The notes beneath the pieces are model-generated. The model had not been told where the DNA came from. It did not search any database and saw only the letters and a program-made list of their open reading frames with translations. Positions 11,307 to 23,537 of a stretch of DNA of 64,000 bases are shown in pieces; position 1 is the stretch's first letter; each line of letters begins with the position of its first letter. Source of the stretch: Neostapfia colusana (taxonomy: Eukaryota > Streptophyta > Magnoliopsida > Poales > Poaceae); assembly GCA_030760725.1 (NCBI GenBank), contig JASWHV010000019.1, positions 30,631,944 to 30,695,943 on the forward strand, given 5' to 3'. The position numbers and the translations under genes are program-made.

Positions 11307-13156
11307 TGTAAGGGCCTCAGTTTTGACACATATTTGAGGTGTTCATCACCATACACACTCACCTCATTTGAGGAAAGATGATAAACACAAATGAAGAGTA
11401 AGTAACCACCATCAACATGCTCATTAGAAAACAAACTCACATATTGCAAAAGTGGTATTTCCCACATGTGATATAGAGGGGCTGGACATGTGAAAACTCC
11501 TACACATTGCTAAGGATGTCCATGCCAAGTTTCACCCAAATTCAAAACCTTTTTGAGGTCATTTTGGGTATAGTTAAAAAGAGGGCAGTTTGAAACCATA
11601 TTCAAATTCAAACTGTTTCTATCCCATGAATTCAAAAGTGGGAGGCATATTCTTACTCAGCACATTTTTGTGAGCTCACACACCAATTTTCACTCCATTT
11701 GGAGTTGATCTTGACATGAGCTAAGTGGGGAAATTCAACTTTATTTGAGTTTCAAAACTGAACTTATGCTGAAATTCATCCAAACCAAACCCCATTTGAA
11801 TTCCAAGAAATTCAAATGGCTCATGGGTGAATAATTTGAATTACCAGGGGTAGTATGGGGTCCACTGTTTACAACAGTGATTAGGAGTAAATTTCAGAGG
11901 TTAAAATGGGGAGTGGGACCCACATGTCAGCCTCTACATCAAATCAAACCGGCTGAGACTTTCTCACTCGGTTAACCGCGCTGCCGCTGCGATCGCCACC
12001 GAGGGAAGCCGCCGCGCCAGCAGCTGCTTGGCCACGCGCGGGCGTGAGGCGGTGCAGAGCCTTCTTAAGGCACCTCTTCCCCTCCTCGGCCGAAGCATCG
12101 CCCGTTTCTTCCCCCGCAAGAACTCAGCGCCGGCAGAAACTTCCCGCAGCTCGGAATCGATCGGAGAGCGCCGATCACAGCTTCCTCCATCCCCTCCAGA
12201 GCCCCGGCAAGGTACTAGAGACCTTCCTCCGTCTTCCCCGCTGCTAGAATTCAGTTGAAACCGATTGATATCCGCTGTGCCGAAAGATCAATTCGGTGAC
12301 TTAGAACCGCCGCGCCTCGGGCTCCCATGGACAGCCCAGCCAGGGCGTTGTCACGCCCGAACCAAGGCACCCTTGGACGCGCTGGTGACCGGTGCTTCTC
12401 ATCCCCAAGCCACAGCCCGAGTGATTGCTCACCGGCGGCGAATTTCCAGTTTTCCCCTTTATGTGTGCAGCACGACTTTCGGGTGCGATTCCGTTGAATT
12501 CTTGCTCTAGAAAGGATTAGAGGGCCGCAATCCGCTCTCACACAAACTAGACACGGTAACGCACAAGTTGCCTTCACAACCCTTGGCCGGAGAACCTCTG
12601 TACCTGGCGTAATTCGAGGTTTACCAACGGTGGAACAAAAGGGAGGCATCGGGCGCACGGTGAGGACCTACTTCGGGCCTTCCCCGAGCTGCCTCAAGCT
12701 CATGTCGACCTTCCCTGAGGTCCACTGATGCTTCCTGACCGGTTCCTCGAGTAGTTGAGGTGCCAGGGAAGTCAGCCGACATGGCCGAAGTCTTTCCGAG
12801 GTGGCGGCTCGTCGCCGACCATGCACCGGCCATTGTCATGAGCAGCTGACCCCAGAATCCTGTTCCCCGAGTGAAAGTAGGCAGGGGCGGCCAAAATCGT
12901 GAAGTTTGGAGCTGTACAGAAGCCAGCGGCGAGCTCTCCGGCGAGGTCCCTCGGCGGTGGAGCGCGGGCGTCGCGAGGTTGAAGAAAGGGGTGGACCCCA
13001 GCTGTCAGCGGCCGATATTTTGAATCAGGATCGGGCTGCGGCCGGGATCGGGTGTGCTGGCACGCAAAATCCTTGTGGGCCGCGATGTTCTGTCGCCTCG
13101 GCGTGCGACGCGTGTCCCCGCGGCCTACGCATGAGTTTAAACTTATCCCCGATTTT

Positions 13157-13844
13157 CAGATTTCCTTCAAACTTCAAATCCTCATAACTTTGGCTAGAAA
13201 GCTCCAAATCGAGTGAACCAAATTTTGCTGGATTCAGCTCTCTGAGCACTTTCCAGCAAATCAAGTTTCACTTCATGAAAATCCTTAATTCTCCAGAATT
13301 AATTCCTCAAAGTTTAAACTGTTTGGAATTTTAACTGGAGAATCCTTTGGAGGAAAATCCTGAAATTTTGCTGGGATGTTCACCAAAGTATCTCTGAACT
13401 ACCATAAAAATTTCAGATCCATTTGATCTCATTTGATCCACCAAATGGTGTGAGTAGTGAAACTGTTCTAGAGAAAATAGAAAATGTTCAGAAACATTTT
13501 CAGATTTCCTTCAAACTTCAAATCCTCATAACTTTGGCTAGAAAGCTCCAAATCGAGTGAACCAAAATTTGCTGGATTCAGCTCTCTGAGCAATTTCCAG
13601 CAAATCAAGTTTCACTTCATGAAAATACTTAATTCTCCAGAATTAATTCCTCAAAATTTAAAATGTTTGGAATTTTAACTGGAGAATCCTTTGGAGGAAA
13701 ATCCTGAAATTTTGCTGGGATGTTCACCAAACTATCTATGAACTACCATAAAAATTTCAGATCCATTTGAGCTCATTTGATCCACCTAATGGTGTGATTA
13801 GTGAAACTGTTCTAGAGAAAATAGAAAATGTTCAGAAACATTTT
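13157..13844 (+). repeat. 344-bp tandem duplication inside A1 3' LTR
   Basis: CAGATTTCCTTCAAACTTC recurs at 13157 and 13501, and the intervening sequence repeats with a few differences. The other LTR copies have this stretch once. Both source breakpoints contain TTTTCAGA, so short-homology slippage or repair is likely. Several substitutions between the two units suggest it is not recent. Confidence 0.88.
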
Positions 13845-14204
13845 CAGAATTTTCTCTGAAATTGTTTAGCTCATATCTTTAGTCAGGAACCTTCAAATTA
13901 AGTGAGACAAACTCCATTAGAGCCCTCTGAAAATCTAGTTTCCAGAAAGTCATAGTTTGTTTCATGAAAATCTTTAGAACACCCTAAAAGCCTTCAATCA
14001 AGGTCAAGTGCATAATTAATTGTGGAGGGCTCAAATGAGCTTTACTGTAACTAAAACTTGACCAAGTCTGTGCCTAGGTTGTAACCAAGCCACAGTAAAA
14101 GTTTCACAGTCATTGGGTCTGTCTAGTGGGAGTTATAGACTTCACAACTTCAAACTCAATACAAATGCATTTAAATTGATACATATATTGCTTCTATCAT
14201 GTAG

Positions 14205-15454
14205 TCGCTAAGGTCGAGGAGGAACTTGAAGTCCTAGACTTTGTTACTCCGGAGGAACAGCTAGCCTACGACCAAGAGCAGCAAGGCAAGCCCCGGTTTG
14301 CATTAACCTTTTTACAAGTTTTATTGTTTTGAGCACATACTTGATTACTTTATTCCTTACATTAGAGTCTTGTTTGGAAGCCCAACTGCATAGCCAAGAA
14401 AACCATGGATTGGGTTAGGATTGCGAACCCCGGTAGCTACTGCAATGCTAAGATAGTGTAGGATTCGGTATAAGTCGAGTAGTTGGAACTACTCGCGAGC
14501 ATAGGCTAGAGGTACTCGACTCGGGTAGAGATAGCACATGATACACATGGCATGAAAAATGAGACCGAGCGGAGAGTAAGGGCAGCAGGACTTTGAGGCC
14601 TGTGTGCTACAGCTCCGCTCATGTCGATTGAGGACCGAGCCGTGTGCGGGCCTGTTGAACAAGCTAGAACAGTACCGTAGACCTACCGGCTATATGGGAA
14701 CCGGAAAACTGATGTAACTCGGGTAGCTGGTTATTAAGGCATTGCCCGTCGTTCAGAGGGTAGGTTGAGAGCTTGAGGTGTAAATCGGCTGGCGGCACTG
14801 AGATGCGCGTGCAGAGACCTCTTGCTCGGGACGATGGGACCGGTTCAATATTTGGCTAACGGGTGAAAGGTGGTTTCATACGGCGTCCGTGATGGTTGTT
14901 GTAGGCAACATCGAGTACGGGCGTACGTGACGGGTTGTTCGGGTAACCCTGCAGGTGTAAATCGATTATAATCGCCGTCCCTCGCGGTCAGTGAGTACCA
15001 CTTGTTCACTGTACCGTGACGTAGAAAGAACAGGCTAGTTACATGTTAAAATGTTGCTGATTGAAAGATGGACTTTGCTTGTTAATGGTTTGTTGTAGTT
15101 TAGAGCTAACTCAAGTTCATTTCAACTTTGGGCAAAGCACATGAGAGAAATGCGTTTCTTGTTTGATTGTGGCTCTCTCATGTGCCTTAGCGTAAGGTTC
15201 TCCACAACCTGCTGCTAAAACTTGAAAGTAAGGTTCCACTAATTAGGCGAGTCCTTTGCAAAAAAAATTTACCTCATGTACCTATCACCCCTCATGTAGG
15301 AGTTCCATGTTTAGGTGAGACGGGTCAGACTTTCTGAGCCTTCATGCTCACTGCTTGTGTTTGAAGATTTTGCAGGGTTCTATGAGGAATGGACTCCCGA
15401 AGAGGAGACGGAACCCCAGGAGGGGAATCCCGTCGAGTGGGAGTCGTGCACGCC
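14205..15454 (+). pseudogene. LTR mini-gene copy in A1 3' LTR, last exon interrupted
   Basis: The first exon (14205-14285) is open and differs from the 5' LTR copy at few codons (EEELEVLDFV in place of EEEPEVLDFV). The second exon starts at 15376 after TTTTGCAG and runs open to CTP at 15454. There the copia solo LTR (15455-16818) separates it from its last codons at 16819 onward. Phases match the other copies. Confidence 0.5.
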
Positions 15455-16818
15455 TGTAAGTGCAAATAGGATATCCCTTGTGGGTTTTGGCTAATTGATG
15501 ACAAGCATATGAGATCCTAACGAAATGATTGCAGGACAACCAAAGTGAACTAGCTCGTGCACACAAAAAGGTGAAAAATAAAGTGCTGCCCTAAAAGGAA
15601 GACTTTAGTGGAATTTAGAAGAGCAAAGTAGATGTAAATGTATAGGGTGTGTGTGAGAGACACACCCCAAGAGCTCATGACTTTGCGTAAGGGTAAGGGC
15701 TAATAATCAACTAAAATCCACTGAACACCGGACTAGTCCGTCCATGGACCGGACTAGTCCGTCCATGGACCGGACTAGTCCGGTCAGCATACTGGAACGC
15801 AACCGGACAAGTCCGGTTTTAGACCGGACTAGTCCGATCATGTTTCTGTTGTTCTCTTTAGAGGACTGCGGACTAGTCCATCCATGCGACAGGACTAGTC
15901 CGCTAAACTTTCTGGAACCCCACTTCACATAGCACTGGACAAGTCCGGTTTTAGACCGGACTAGTCCGGTCAACCCACTGGAAGTAGACCGGATAAGTCC
16001 GATCACATACCGGACTAGTCTGGTATTAGGTTTTACAACGATAACTTTTTGGAAACCATATAAATTGGTGATCCACGGCCTTCCAATAGATAGACACGAC
16101 TCATACTGCTAAAAACTCAAACCCTTGCGCCGCCACAAGTCCCAAGAGCCCAAAAACACATCTCCCCACACATCTAAAGTGCAAAAAGGTGAAAATCAAT
16201 CAAATACTTGGATTTGGGATTGGGAGATCGTCGTTCCTTTGTTGTGAGCTCTTGGGGTTTGATCTCTCTACACTCATTTTCTGCATTGTAATCTTTTTGA
16301 GTGTATTTGATCGCTTTCTCATTGTAATTCTTGTGGGAGCCCTCAACGTGTGAGGTTGCCCCACAAACTCGTTGATTACCCATGATAGTGGAGTCAAGTC
16401 GGCCTTTGTGGTGACTTAAAGAGGGAAAGGGTTGGGAACCCGGCTCTGTGTGAGCTTCCTTAACGAGGACGTAGATCTCTTGGTGAGATCGAACCTCGAT
16501 AAAAATTCGTGTTTTTTGTCTCTCATTTACTTTACATTTTGATACATTAGATCACTAGTTTGTTAATCATCATTTAAGTTTCTTATAAGTTTGCACGTGC
16601 ACTTATACAATAAACTTAATTTATAAAAACTGTTGTTCTCATTCCGCTGCTGAAAGATTCAATTTCTCAAACACACTTAATTAACTCACATAATTCAGCA
16701 CACCGGACTAGTCCGCCCACACAACCGGACTAGTCCGGTCCATCAAGTTTCTGATAACTCTATTAAGTGTGCAGGAATCTTTTAAATGCCTATTCACCCC
16801 TCCTCTAGGCCACATTCA
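15455..16818 (+). mobile_element. Solo LTR of a Ty1/copia-like element (F)
   Basis: The 1364-bp insert begins TGTAAGTGCA, ends CACATTCA, and is flanked by the 5-bp duplication ACGCC (15450-15454 and 16819-16823). The uninterrupted site is seen at 3715-3725. The end CTATTCACCCCTCCTCTAGG resembles SIRE/Maximus-type copia LTR ends. There is no PBS, PPT or coding region, so it is a solo LTR left by LTR-LTR recombination. It holds a dense palindromic array. Confidence 0.87.
15728..16024. repeat. Array of palindromic CCGGACTAGTCCGG motifs
   Basis: About eleven copies or close variants of the self-complementary 14-mer (some with ACAAGT or ATAAGT in the centre) lie within 300 bp, and two more lie at 16703-16740. 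Spacing is irregular (about 12-43 bp). The motif gives long apparent frames with DRTSP repeats on both strands, which are artefacts of the array. Confidence 0.9.
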
Positions 16819-17061
16819 ACGCCGCAGAGTTAGTGTGCGTGTGTGCTAGCAAGGACACGTTCAAGGGCTGAACGTGCACTTGATGCTTAGTCTACACCCG
16901 CGAGTGTAGACTGAACTTATTTTGATGTAAACATGTTCATAACTTGTTTATGTAATAAAATTTCGCTTCTTCTTTGTACCTTTGACGTGTGTTATACGAT
17001 GCTGTGCAACGCAGCACCCCTCAGCGTGATCCTGGCTAGACAAGACCGTGGGGTCGTGTCA

Positions 17062-20000
17062 GTGGGTCCCACATGTCAGCCACAGAGAAGAATCAACCGA
17101 CTGAGACTTTTCTCACTCGGGTCACCGAGCCGCCGCTGCGATCGCCACCGAGGGGAGCCGCCGCGCCAGCAGCTGCTTGGCCACGCGCGGGCGTGAGGCA
17201 GTTCAGAGCCTTCTTAAGGCGCTTTTGCCCCTCCTCGGCCGAAGCCTCGCCCGTTTCTTCCCCCGCAAGAACTCAGCGCCGGCAAACTCCATCCGCAGCT
17301 CGGAATCGATCGGAGAGCGCCGATCACAGCCTTCCCGTCCCCTCTCGAGCTACGGCAAGGTACTAGGAACTCTTCTCCTTCCTCCCTGTTGCTAAAACTC
17401 AGCTGAAACCGATGGACCTCAGCTATGCCGAAAGATCAATTCGGTGACTTAAAACCGCCGCACCTCGGGCTCCCGTGGACAACCCAACTGGGGCGTTGTC
17501 ACGCCCGAGCAAAGGCATCCTTGGACGCGCTGGTGACCGGTGCTGCTCACCCCCGATCCACAGCCCGAGTGGTTGCTCACCGGCGGCGAATTTCCAGTTT
17601 TCCCCTTTCGGTGTGCAGAACGACCTTCGGGTGTGGGTCCGTCGAATTCGTACTCTAGAAAGGATTAGACGGCCTCAATCAGCTCTCACATAAACTAGAC
17701 ACGGTAACGCACAAGTTGCCTTCACAACCTTTGGCCGGAGAACCTCTGCAACCGGCGTATTTTGAAGTTTACCAACGGCGGAACAAACGGGGGGCGTCGG
17801 GCGCACGGTGAGGACCTACTTCGGGCCTTCCCCGAGCTGCCTCAAGCTCATGTCGACCTTCCCTGAGGTCCACTGATGCTTCCCGACCGGTTGCTTGAGT
17901 AGTTGAGGTACTAAAGAAGTCAGCCGACAAGGCCGAAGTCTTTCCGAGGCGGAGGCTCGTCGCCGACCATGTACCGGCCGTTGTCATGACGAGCTGACCC
18001 AGAATCCTGTTCCCCGAGTGAAAGTAGGAAGAGGCGGCCAAGATCATGAAGTTTGGAGCTCCACAGAAGCTGCCGGCAAGCTCTCCGGGGAGGTCCCTCG
18101 GCGGCGGAGCGCGGGCGGCGAGAGGTTGAAGAAGGGGGTGGACCCCAGCTGTCAGCGACAGATATTTTAAATCGGGATCGGGGTGTGGCCAGGATCGGGT
18201 GTGCTGGCGCGCAAAGACCCTGTGGGCCGCAGTGTGCGGTCGCCTCGGCGTGCGACGCGTGTCCCCGGGGCCCACTCGCGAGTTTAAACTTTTCCCCGAT
18301 TTTCAGATTTCCTTCAAACTTCAAATCCTCATAACTTTGGCTAGAAAGCTCCAAATCGAGTGAACCAAATTTTGTTGGATTCATCTATCTGAGCACTTTC
18401 CAGCAAGTCAAGTTTCACCTCATGAAAATCCTTATTTCTCCATAATTAATTTCTCAAAATTTAAACTGTTTGGAATTTTAACTGGAGAATCCTTTGGAGG
18501 AAAATCCTGAAATTTTGCTGGGATGTTCACCAAAATATCCCTGGACTACCATAAAAATTTCAGATCCATGCCGAGCTCATTTGATCCACCTAATGGTGTG
18601 ATTAGTGAAACTGTTCCAGAGAAAATAGAAAATGTTCAGAAACATTTTCAGAATTTTCTTTGAAATTGTTTAGCTCATATCTTTAGCTAGGAACCTTCAA
18701 ATTAAGTGAGACCAACTCCATTAGAACCCTCTGAAAATCTAGTTTTCAGAAAGTCATAGTTCGTTTCAAGAAAATCCTTAGAACACCCTAAAAGTCTTCA
18801 ATTAAGGTCAAGGACATAATCAATTGTGGAGGGCTCAAATGAGCTTTACTGCAACTAAGACTTGACCAAGTCTCTGTTTAGGTTGTAACCAAACCACAGT
18901 AAAAGATTCACAGTCATAGGGTCTGTCTAGTAAGAGTTATAGACTCCACAAGTTTAAAGGTTAATACAACTGCATTTAAATTAATACATGTATTGCTTCT
19001 ATCATGTAGTCGCCAAGGTTGAGGAGGAACCCGAAGTCCTAGACTTCGTTACTCCGGAGGAACAGCTAGCCTACAACCAAGAGCAGCAAGGCAAGCTAAG
19101 GTTTGCATTAACCTTTTTACAAATTTTTATTGTTTTGAGCACATACTTGAATACTATTGTTCCTTGCATTAGAGTCTTGTTTGGAAACCTAAGTGCATAG
19201 CCAAGAAAACCATGGATTGGGTTTCGGATTGCAAAACCCCGTTAGCTATTGCAAAGCTAAGTTAGTGTAGGATTCGGTACAAGTCGAGTAGTTGGAACTA
19301 CTCGCGAGCATAGGCTAGAGGCACTCGACTCGGGTAGAAATAGCACATGATACACATGGCAAGAAAGATGAGACCGAGCGGAGAGTAAGGGCAGCAGGAC
19401 TTTGGGGCCTGTGTGCTGTAGCTCCGCTTGTGTCGATTGAGGACCGAGCCGTGTGCGGGCCTGTTGAACAAGCTAGAACAGTACCGAAGACCTACCGGCT
19501 ATATGGGAACCAGGAAACCGATGTAACTCGGGTAGCTGGGTATTGAGGCATTGCCCGTCGTTCAGAGGGTAGGTTGAGAGCTCGAGGTATAAATCGGCTG
19601 GCAGCACTGAGATGCACCTGCAGAGACCTCTTGCTCGGGACGATGGGACCGGTTCAATGTTTGGCTGACGGGTGAAAGGTAGTTGCGTACGGAGTCCGTG
19701 ATGGTTGTTGTAGGCGACATCGAGTACGGGCGTACGTGACGGGTTGTTCGGGTAACCCTGCAGGTGTAAATCGATTATAATCGCCGTCCCTCGCGGTCAG
19801 TGAGTACCACTTGTTCACTGTACCGTGACGTAAAAAGAACAGGCTAGTTACATGTTAAAATGTTGCTGATTGAAAGATGGAATTTGCATTGTTAATGATT
19901 TGCTGTAGCTTAGAGCTAACTAAAGTTCTTTTCAACTTTGGGCAAAGTACATGAGAGAAATGTGTTTCTTGTTTGATTGCGGCTCTCTCATGTGCCTTAG

Positions 20001-20502
20001 CGTAAGGTTCTCCACAACCTGCTGCTAAAACTTGAAAGTAAGGTTCTACTAATTAGGCGAGTCCTTTGCAAATGATTTTACCTCATGTACCCATCACCCT
20101 TCATGTAGAAGTTCCATGTTTAGGTGAGACAGGTCAGACTTGCTGAGCCTTCGTGCTCACTGCTTGTGTTTGAAGCTTTTGCAGGGTTCTATGAGGAAGG
20201 GACTCCCAAGGAGGAGACGGAACCCCAGGAGGGAAACCCCGTCGAGTGGGAGTCGTGCACACCGCAGGGTTAGTGTGCGTGTGTGCTAGCAAGGACACGT
20301 TCAAGGGCTGAACGTGGACTTGATGCGTAGTCTACGCCCGTGAGTGTAGACTGGACTTATTTTGATGTAAACATGTTCATAAACCAGTTTATGTAATAAA
20401 ATTTTGCTTCCGCTTTGTACCTTTGATGTGTGTTATCCGGTGCTGTGCAACGCGGCACCCCTCAGCGTGATCCTGGCTCGACAAGACCGTGGGGTCGTGT
20501 CA
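17062..20502 (+). repeat. Third, 5'-truncated family A LTR copy
   Basis: It starts abruptly at GTGGGTCCCACATG, equivalent to position 523 of the 5' LTR, directly after the GTGTCA end of the 3' LTR. It runs collinearly to its own GTCGTGTCA end. Its 3441 bp match 3442 bp in the 5' LTR. It resembles the 5' LTR more than the adjacent 3' LTR. No PBS or internal region follows; the next base belongs to a different LTR family. Confidence 0.92.
19010..20273 (+). CDS. LTR-borne spliced mini-gene, copy in third A LTR (exons 19010-19090 and 20185-20273)
   Basis: Both exons are open, with the same GTAG acceptor, phase and 81/89-nt lengths as at 2471-3734. The donor region reads CAAG/GCAAGC. Residue differences are small (LAYNQ for LAYDQ, TPKEE for TPEEE, final CTPQG). 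A GGCAAG/GTACTAGG junction at 17359-17360 is a plausible donor of an upstream exon, but no ATG in the matching phase was found. Confidence 0.5.
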
Positions 20503-21153
20503 AAACTGTTCTCACAAAACTTGCTTACTACGTCACAACACAGTGAGCAAGAGTTACTCAATAACCGCGAGGGATGGTGATTCGAATCAAACACTGCCAG
20601 GATAACTCGACACATACACCAGCCTCTGAAGACCCAAATCTGGCGTCATTCATTACGTCGTATGTTGCAACCTTTCGCAGGACACTCGACTGTAGAACCG
20701 GTCGTGCCGTCTTGGGCTCATAGGTCTAACGAGACGATGTGGTATGCCTCTACAATCCAGTTAACCTGGTATATCGGTTTCCTGGGTCCCATATAGCAGT
20801 AAGCATCCGGTACACAACTCAATACTTGCTAATGGGTGCCGCACACAAATCGGTCCTTAACCGACACAGGCAGAGCTACTCGAGCAATACCTCATCTTGT
20901 CGCTGCCTAAGCCTCCTGCCCGATCTCATCTTTAGAAATATAAACTTTAGTTTGCCTCTTGTTCAATCACACCCATGTAATCCTGAACTATAGCTCGCGA
21001 GTAGATTCCAACTACTCGACTTCTACCGGATGTCATAGCCTATTTAGCATGGCATTATTCTACAGCGGTGACACTTTTCTATCCTTGACTCTAGGGTTCA
21101 TTTGGTCATGCATTTGGAGTATAAAACATTCCTGACCTAATGCACATACAATC
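20503..21153 (-). repeat. Fragment of a family B/D-like LTR, reverse orientation
   Basis: It is collinear by eye with the reverse LTRs at about 29890-30560 and 57340-57970 (shared CGGTTTCCTGGGTCCCATAT, CATGCATTTGGAG and the GCGAGGGAYGGTGATT block). It includes a palindrome TGATTCGAATCA at 20578-20589. Both ends are cut, by A1 on the left and another LTR start on the right. No coding region is seen. Confidence 0.75.
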
Positions 21154-21331
21154 TGTAAAGGTCCCAAAATATGAATACAAAGAAACTCTTGTTTGCACAA
21201 AGTTGGTTTCACATGTATGAAAAATGGGACTTGTTAAAACTTTTTCCACATGTGATAACACACATGCGAGCTTTCTTCACACAAGTTCAAATATTTATTT
21301 GAAGACTTGGAACCCAAGAGGGATCTAAAAC
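21154..21331 (+). repeat. Start of a forward B-like LTR, cut by A2
   Basis: TGTAAAGGTCCCAAAATATG matches the reverse complement of the end of the family B solo LTR (33407-33426) and continues to match for about 150 bp. It begins inside the reverse fragment to its left and stops where A2 begins at 21332. Its remainder is not in this window. Confidence 0.75.
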
Positions 21332-21560
21332 TGACACGACCCCACGGCCTTGTCGAGTCAGGATCACGCTGAGGGGTGCTGCGTTGCACAGCACCGGATA
21401 ACACACATTAAAGGTACAAAGCGGAAGCAAAGTTTTATTACATAAACAGGTTTATGAACATTTTTACAACAAAATATGTTCAGTCTACACTCACGGGCGT
21501 AGACTACGCATCAAGTTCACGTTCAGCCCGTGAACATGTCCTTGCTAGCACGCACGCACA

Positions 21561-22822
21561 CTAACACGGCGGCTTGCACGACTCCCACTCGACATGGTTC
21601 CTCTCCTGGGGTTCCGTCTCCTCCTCGGGAGTCCCTTCCTCATAGAACCCTGCAAAAGCTTCAAACACAAGCATTGAGCACGAAGCCTCAGCAAGACTGA
21701 CCCGTCTCTCCTAAACATGAAACCTCTACATGAGAGGTAATAGGTACATGAGGTAAAATAAGTTGCAAGGACTCGCCTAATTAGTGGAACCTTACTTTCA
21801 AGTTTTAGCAACAGGTTGTGGAGACTTTATGCTAAGGCACATGAGAGAGCCGCAATCAAACAAGAAACGCTTTTCTCTCATGTACTTTGCCCAAAGTTGA
21901 AAAGAACTTTAGTTAGCTCTAGACTACAGCAAATCATTAACAATCAAAGTCTATCTTTCAATCAGCAACATTTTAACATGTATCTAGCCTGTTCTTTGTA
22001 CGTCATGGTACAGTGAACATGTGGTACTCACTGACTGCGAGGGACGGTGATTATAATCGATTTACACCTGCATGGTTACCCGAATAACCCGTCACGTACG
22101 CCCGTACTCGATGTTGCCTACAGCAACCATCACGGACGCCGTACGCAACCACCTTTCACCCGTTAGCCAAATATTGAACCGGTCCTATCGTCCCGAGCAA
22201 GAGGTCTCTGCACGCGCATCTCAGTGCCGCCAGCCGATTTACACCTCGAACTCTCAACCTACCCTCTGAACGACAGGCAATGCCTCAATACCCTGCTACC
22301 CGAGTTACATCGGTTTCCCGGTTCCCATATAGCCGGTAGGTCTTCGGTACTGTTCTAGCTTGTTCAACAGGCCCGCACACGGCTCGGTCCTCAATCGACA
22401 CAAGCGGAGCTATAGCACACAGGCCCCAAAGTCCTGCTGCCCTTACTCTCCGCTCGGTCTCATTTTTCTTCCCATGTGTTTCATTTGCTATTCTTACCCG
22501 AGCGATGTGCCTCTAGCCTATACTCGCGAGTAGTTCCAACTACTCGACATATACCCAAACCTACTCTATCTTAGCATCGCAGTGGCTAACGATGTTTTCA
22601 ATCCTAATCCCAACCCATGGTTTTCTTGGCTATGCACTTGGATTTTCAAACAAGACTCTAATGCAAGCAGTAGGGGTACTCAAAGTAAGTTCTCAAAACA
22701 GTAAATATTTGTAAAAAGGGTTAATGCAAACCGGAGCTTGCCCTGCTGCTCTTGGTCGTAGGCTAGCTGGTCTTCTGGAGTGACAAAGTCTAAGACTTCG
22801 GATTCCTCCTCAACCTTAGTGA
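21561..22822 (-). CDS. LTR-borne spliced mini-gene, copy in A2 LTR (exons 22742-22822 and 21561-21649)
   Basis: Read on the minus strand, the first exon follows ATGTAG and ends CAGG before a GCAAGC donor. The second follows TTTTGCAG and ends at TAG (21561-21563). The product has EEESEVLDFVTPEDQLAYDQ, then FYEEGTPEEETEPQER and EWESCKPPC. Compared with 2471-2551, six of the nine differing codons in the first exon are synonymous (for example TTC/TTT, CCG/CCA, GTT/GTC), suggesting selection on the protein. Function unknown. Confidence 0.52.
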
Positions 22823-23234
22823 CTACATGAGGTAACAAGTATATGTATCAATTTAAATGCATTTGAATTGAATTTAGACTTGTGAAGGCTATAATCCCAC
22901 TAGACCGACCCAATGACTCCAAAATTTTTACTGTGGTTTGGTTACAACCTAAACGAGGACTTGGCCAAGTTTTAGTTGCAGCAAAGCTCATTTGAGCTCT
23001 CTACAAATAATTATGTACTTGACCTTAATTAGAGCTCTTAGGGTGTTCTAGGGATTTCATGGAGTAAGCCATGACTTTCTTAAATCTATATTTTCAGGGG
23101 GTTCTAATGGAGTTGGTCTCACTTAATTTGGAGGTTCCTAGCTAGAGATATGAGCTAAACAAATTCAGAGAAATTCTGAAAATGTTTCTGAACATTTTCT
23201 ATTTTCTGTGGAACAGTTTTATTAATCACACCAT

Positions 23235-23303
23235 TAGGCGGATCAAATGAGCTCAAATGGATCTGAAATTTTTATGGTAGCTCAGGGATATTTTGGTGAA
23301 CAC
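23235..23303. repeat. 69-bp target-site duplication, left copy
   Basis: It begins TAGGCGGATCAAATGAG and ends TTTTGGTGAACAC. It equals 26753-26821 except one G/T difference near 23280. The other family A LTRs carry this stretch once (for example near 1990-2050). Confidence 0.95.
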
Positions 23304-23537
23304 AACAACAACAACAACAACAACAACAACCAAGCCTTTATCCCAAGCCTGTTGGGGTCGGCTAGACATGAAACCCAATATCAATAAAGTAAAAGAGAGG
23401 AAGAGATATAAGAACAAGGAAAAAAGAAAAAAAGAGAAAAAAAGAAAAAAAAAGAAAAAGGAAAAGAGAAAAGAAATAAGAAAAAAGGAAAAGAAAAGAG
23501 AAAAGAAAAAAGAAAAAAAGAAAAAGAAAAAACAAGA

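Larger units (their letters stand above)
11307..17061 (+). repeat. A1 3' LTR with internal duplication and solo-LTR insertion
   Basis: It begins TGTAAGGGCC after the PPT and ends GTCGTGTCA. The span is 5755 bp; removing the copia solo LTR with one target copy (1369 bp) and one unit of a 344-bp duplication gives about 4.04 kb, matching the 5' LTR. The first 290 bp are nearly identical to the 5' LTR, but from about 11910 onward divergence is clearly greater. Mini-gene exons are at 14205-14285 and 15376-15454, the latter cut by the insertion. Confidence 0.93.

Noticed and set aside
15707..16006. Frames with DRTSP and GLVRS repeats
   Set aside because: Artefact of the palindromic CCGGACTAGTCCGG array, which opens similar frames on both strands.
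23304..23330. CAA microsatellite
   Set aside because: It is the (TTG)n 3' tail of the RTE LINE, joined to its conserved 3' signature and target duplication.
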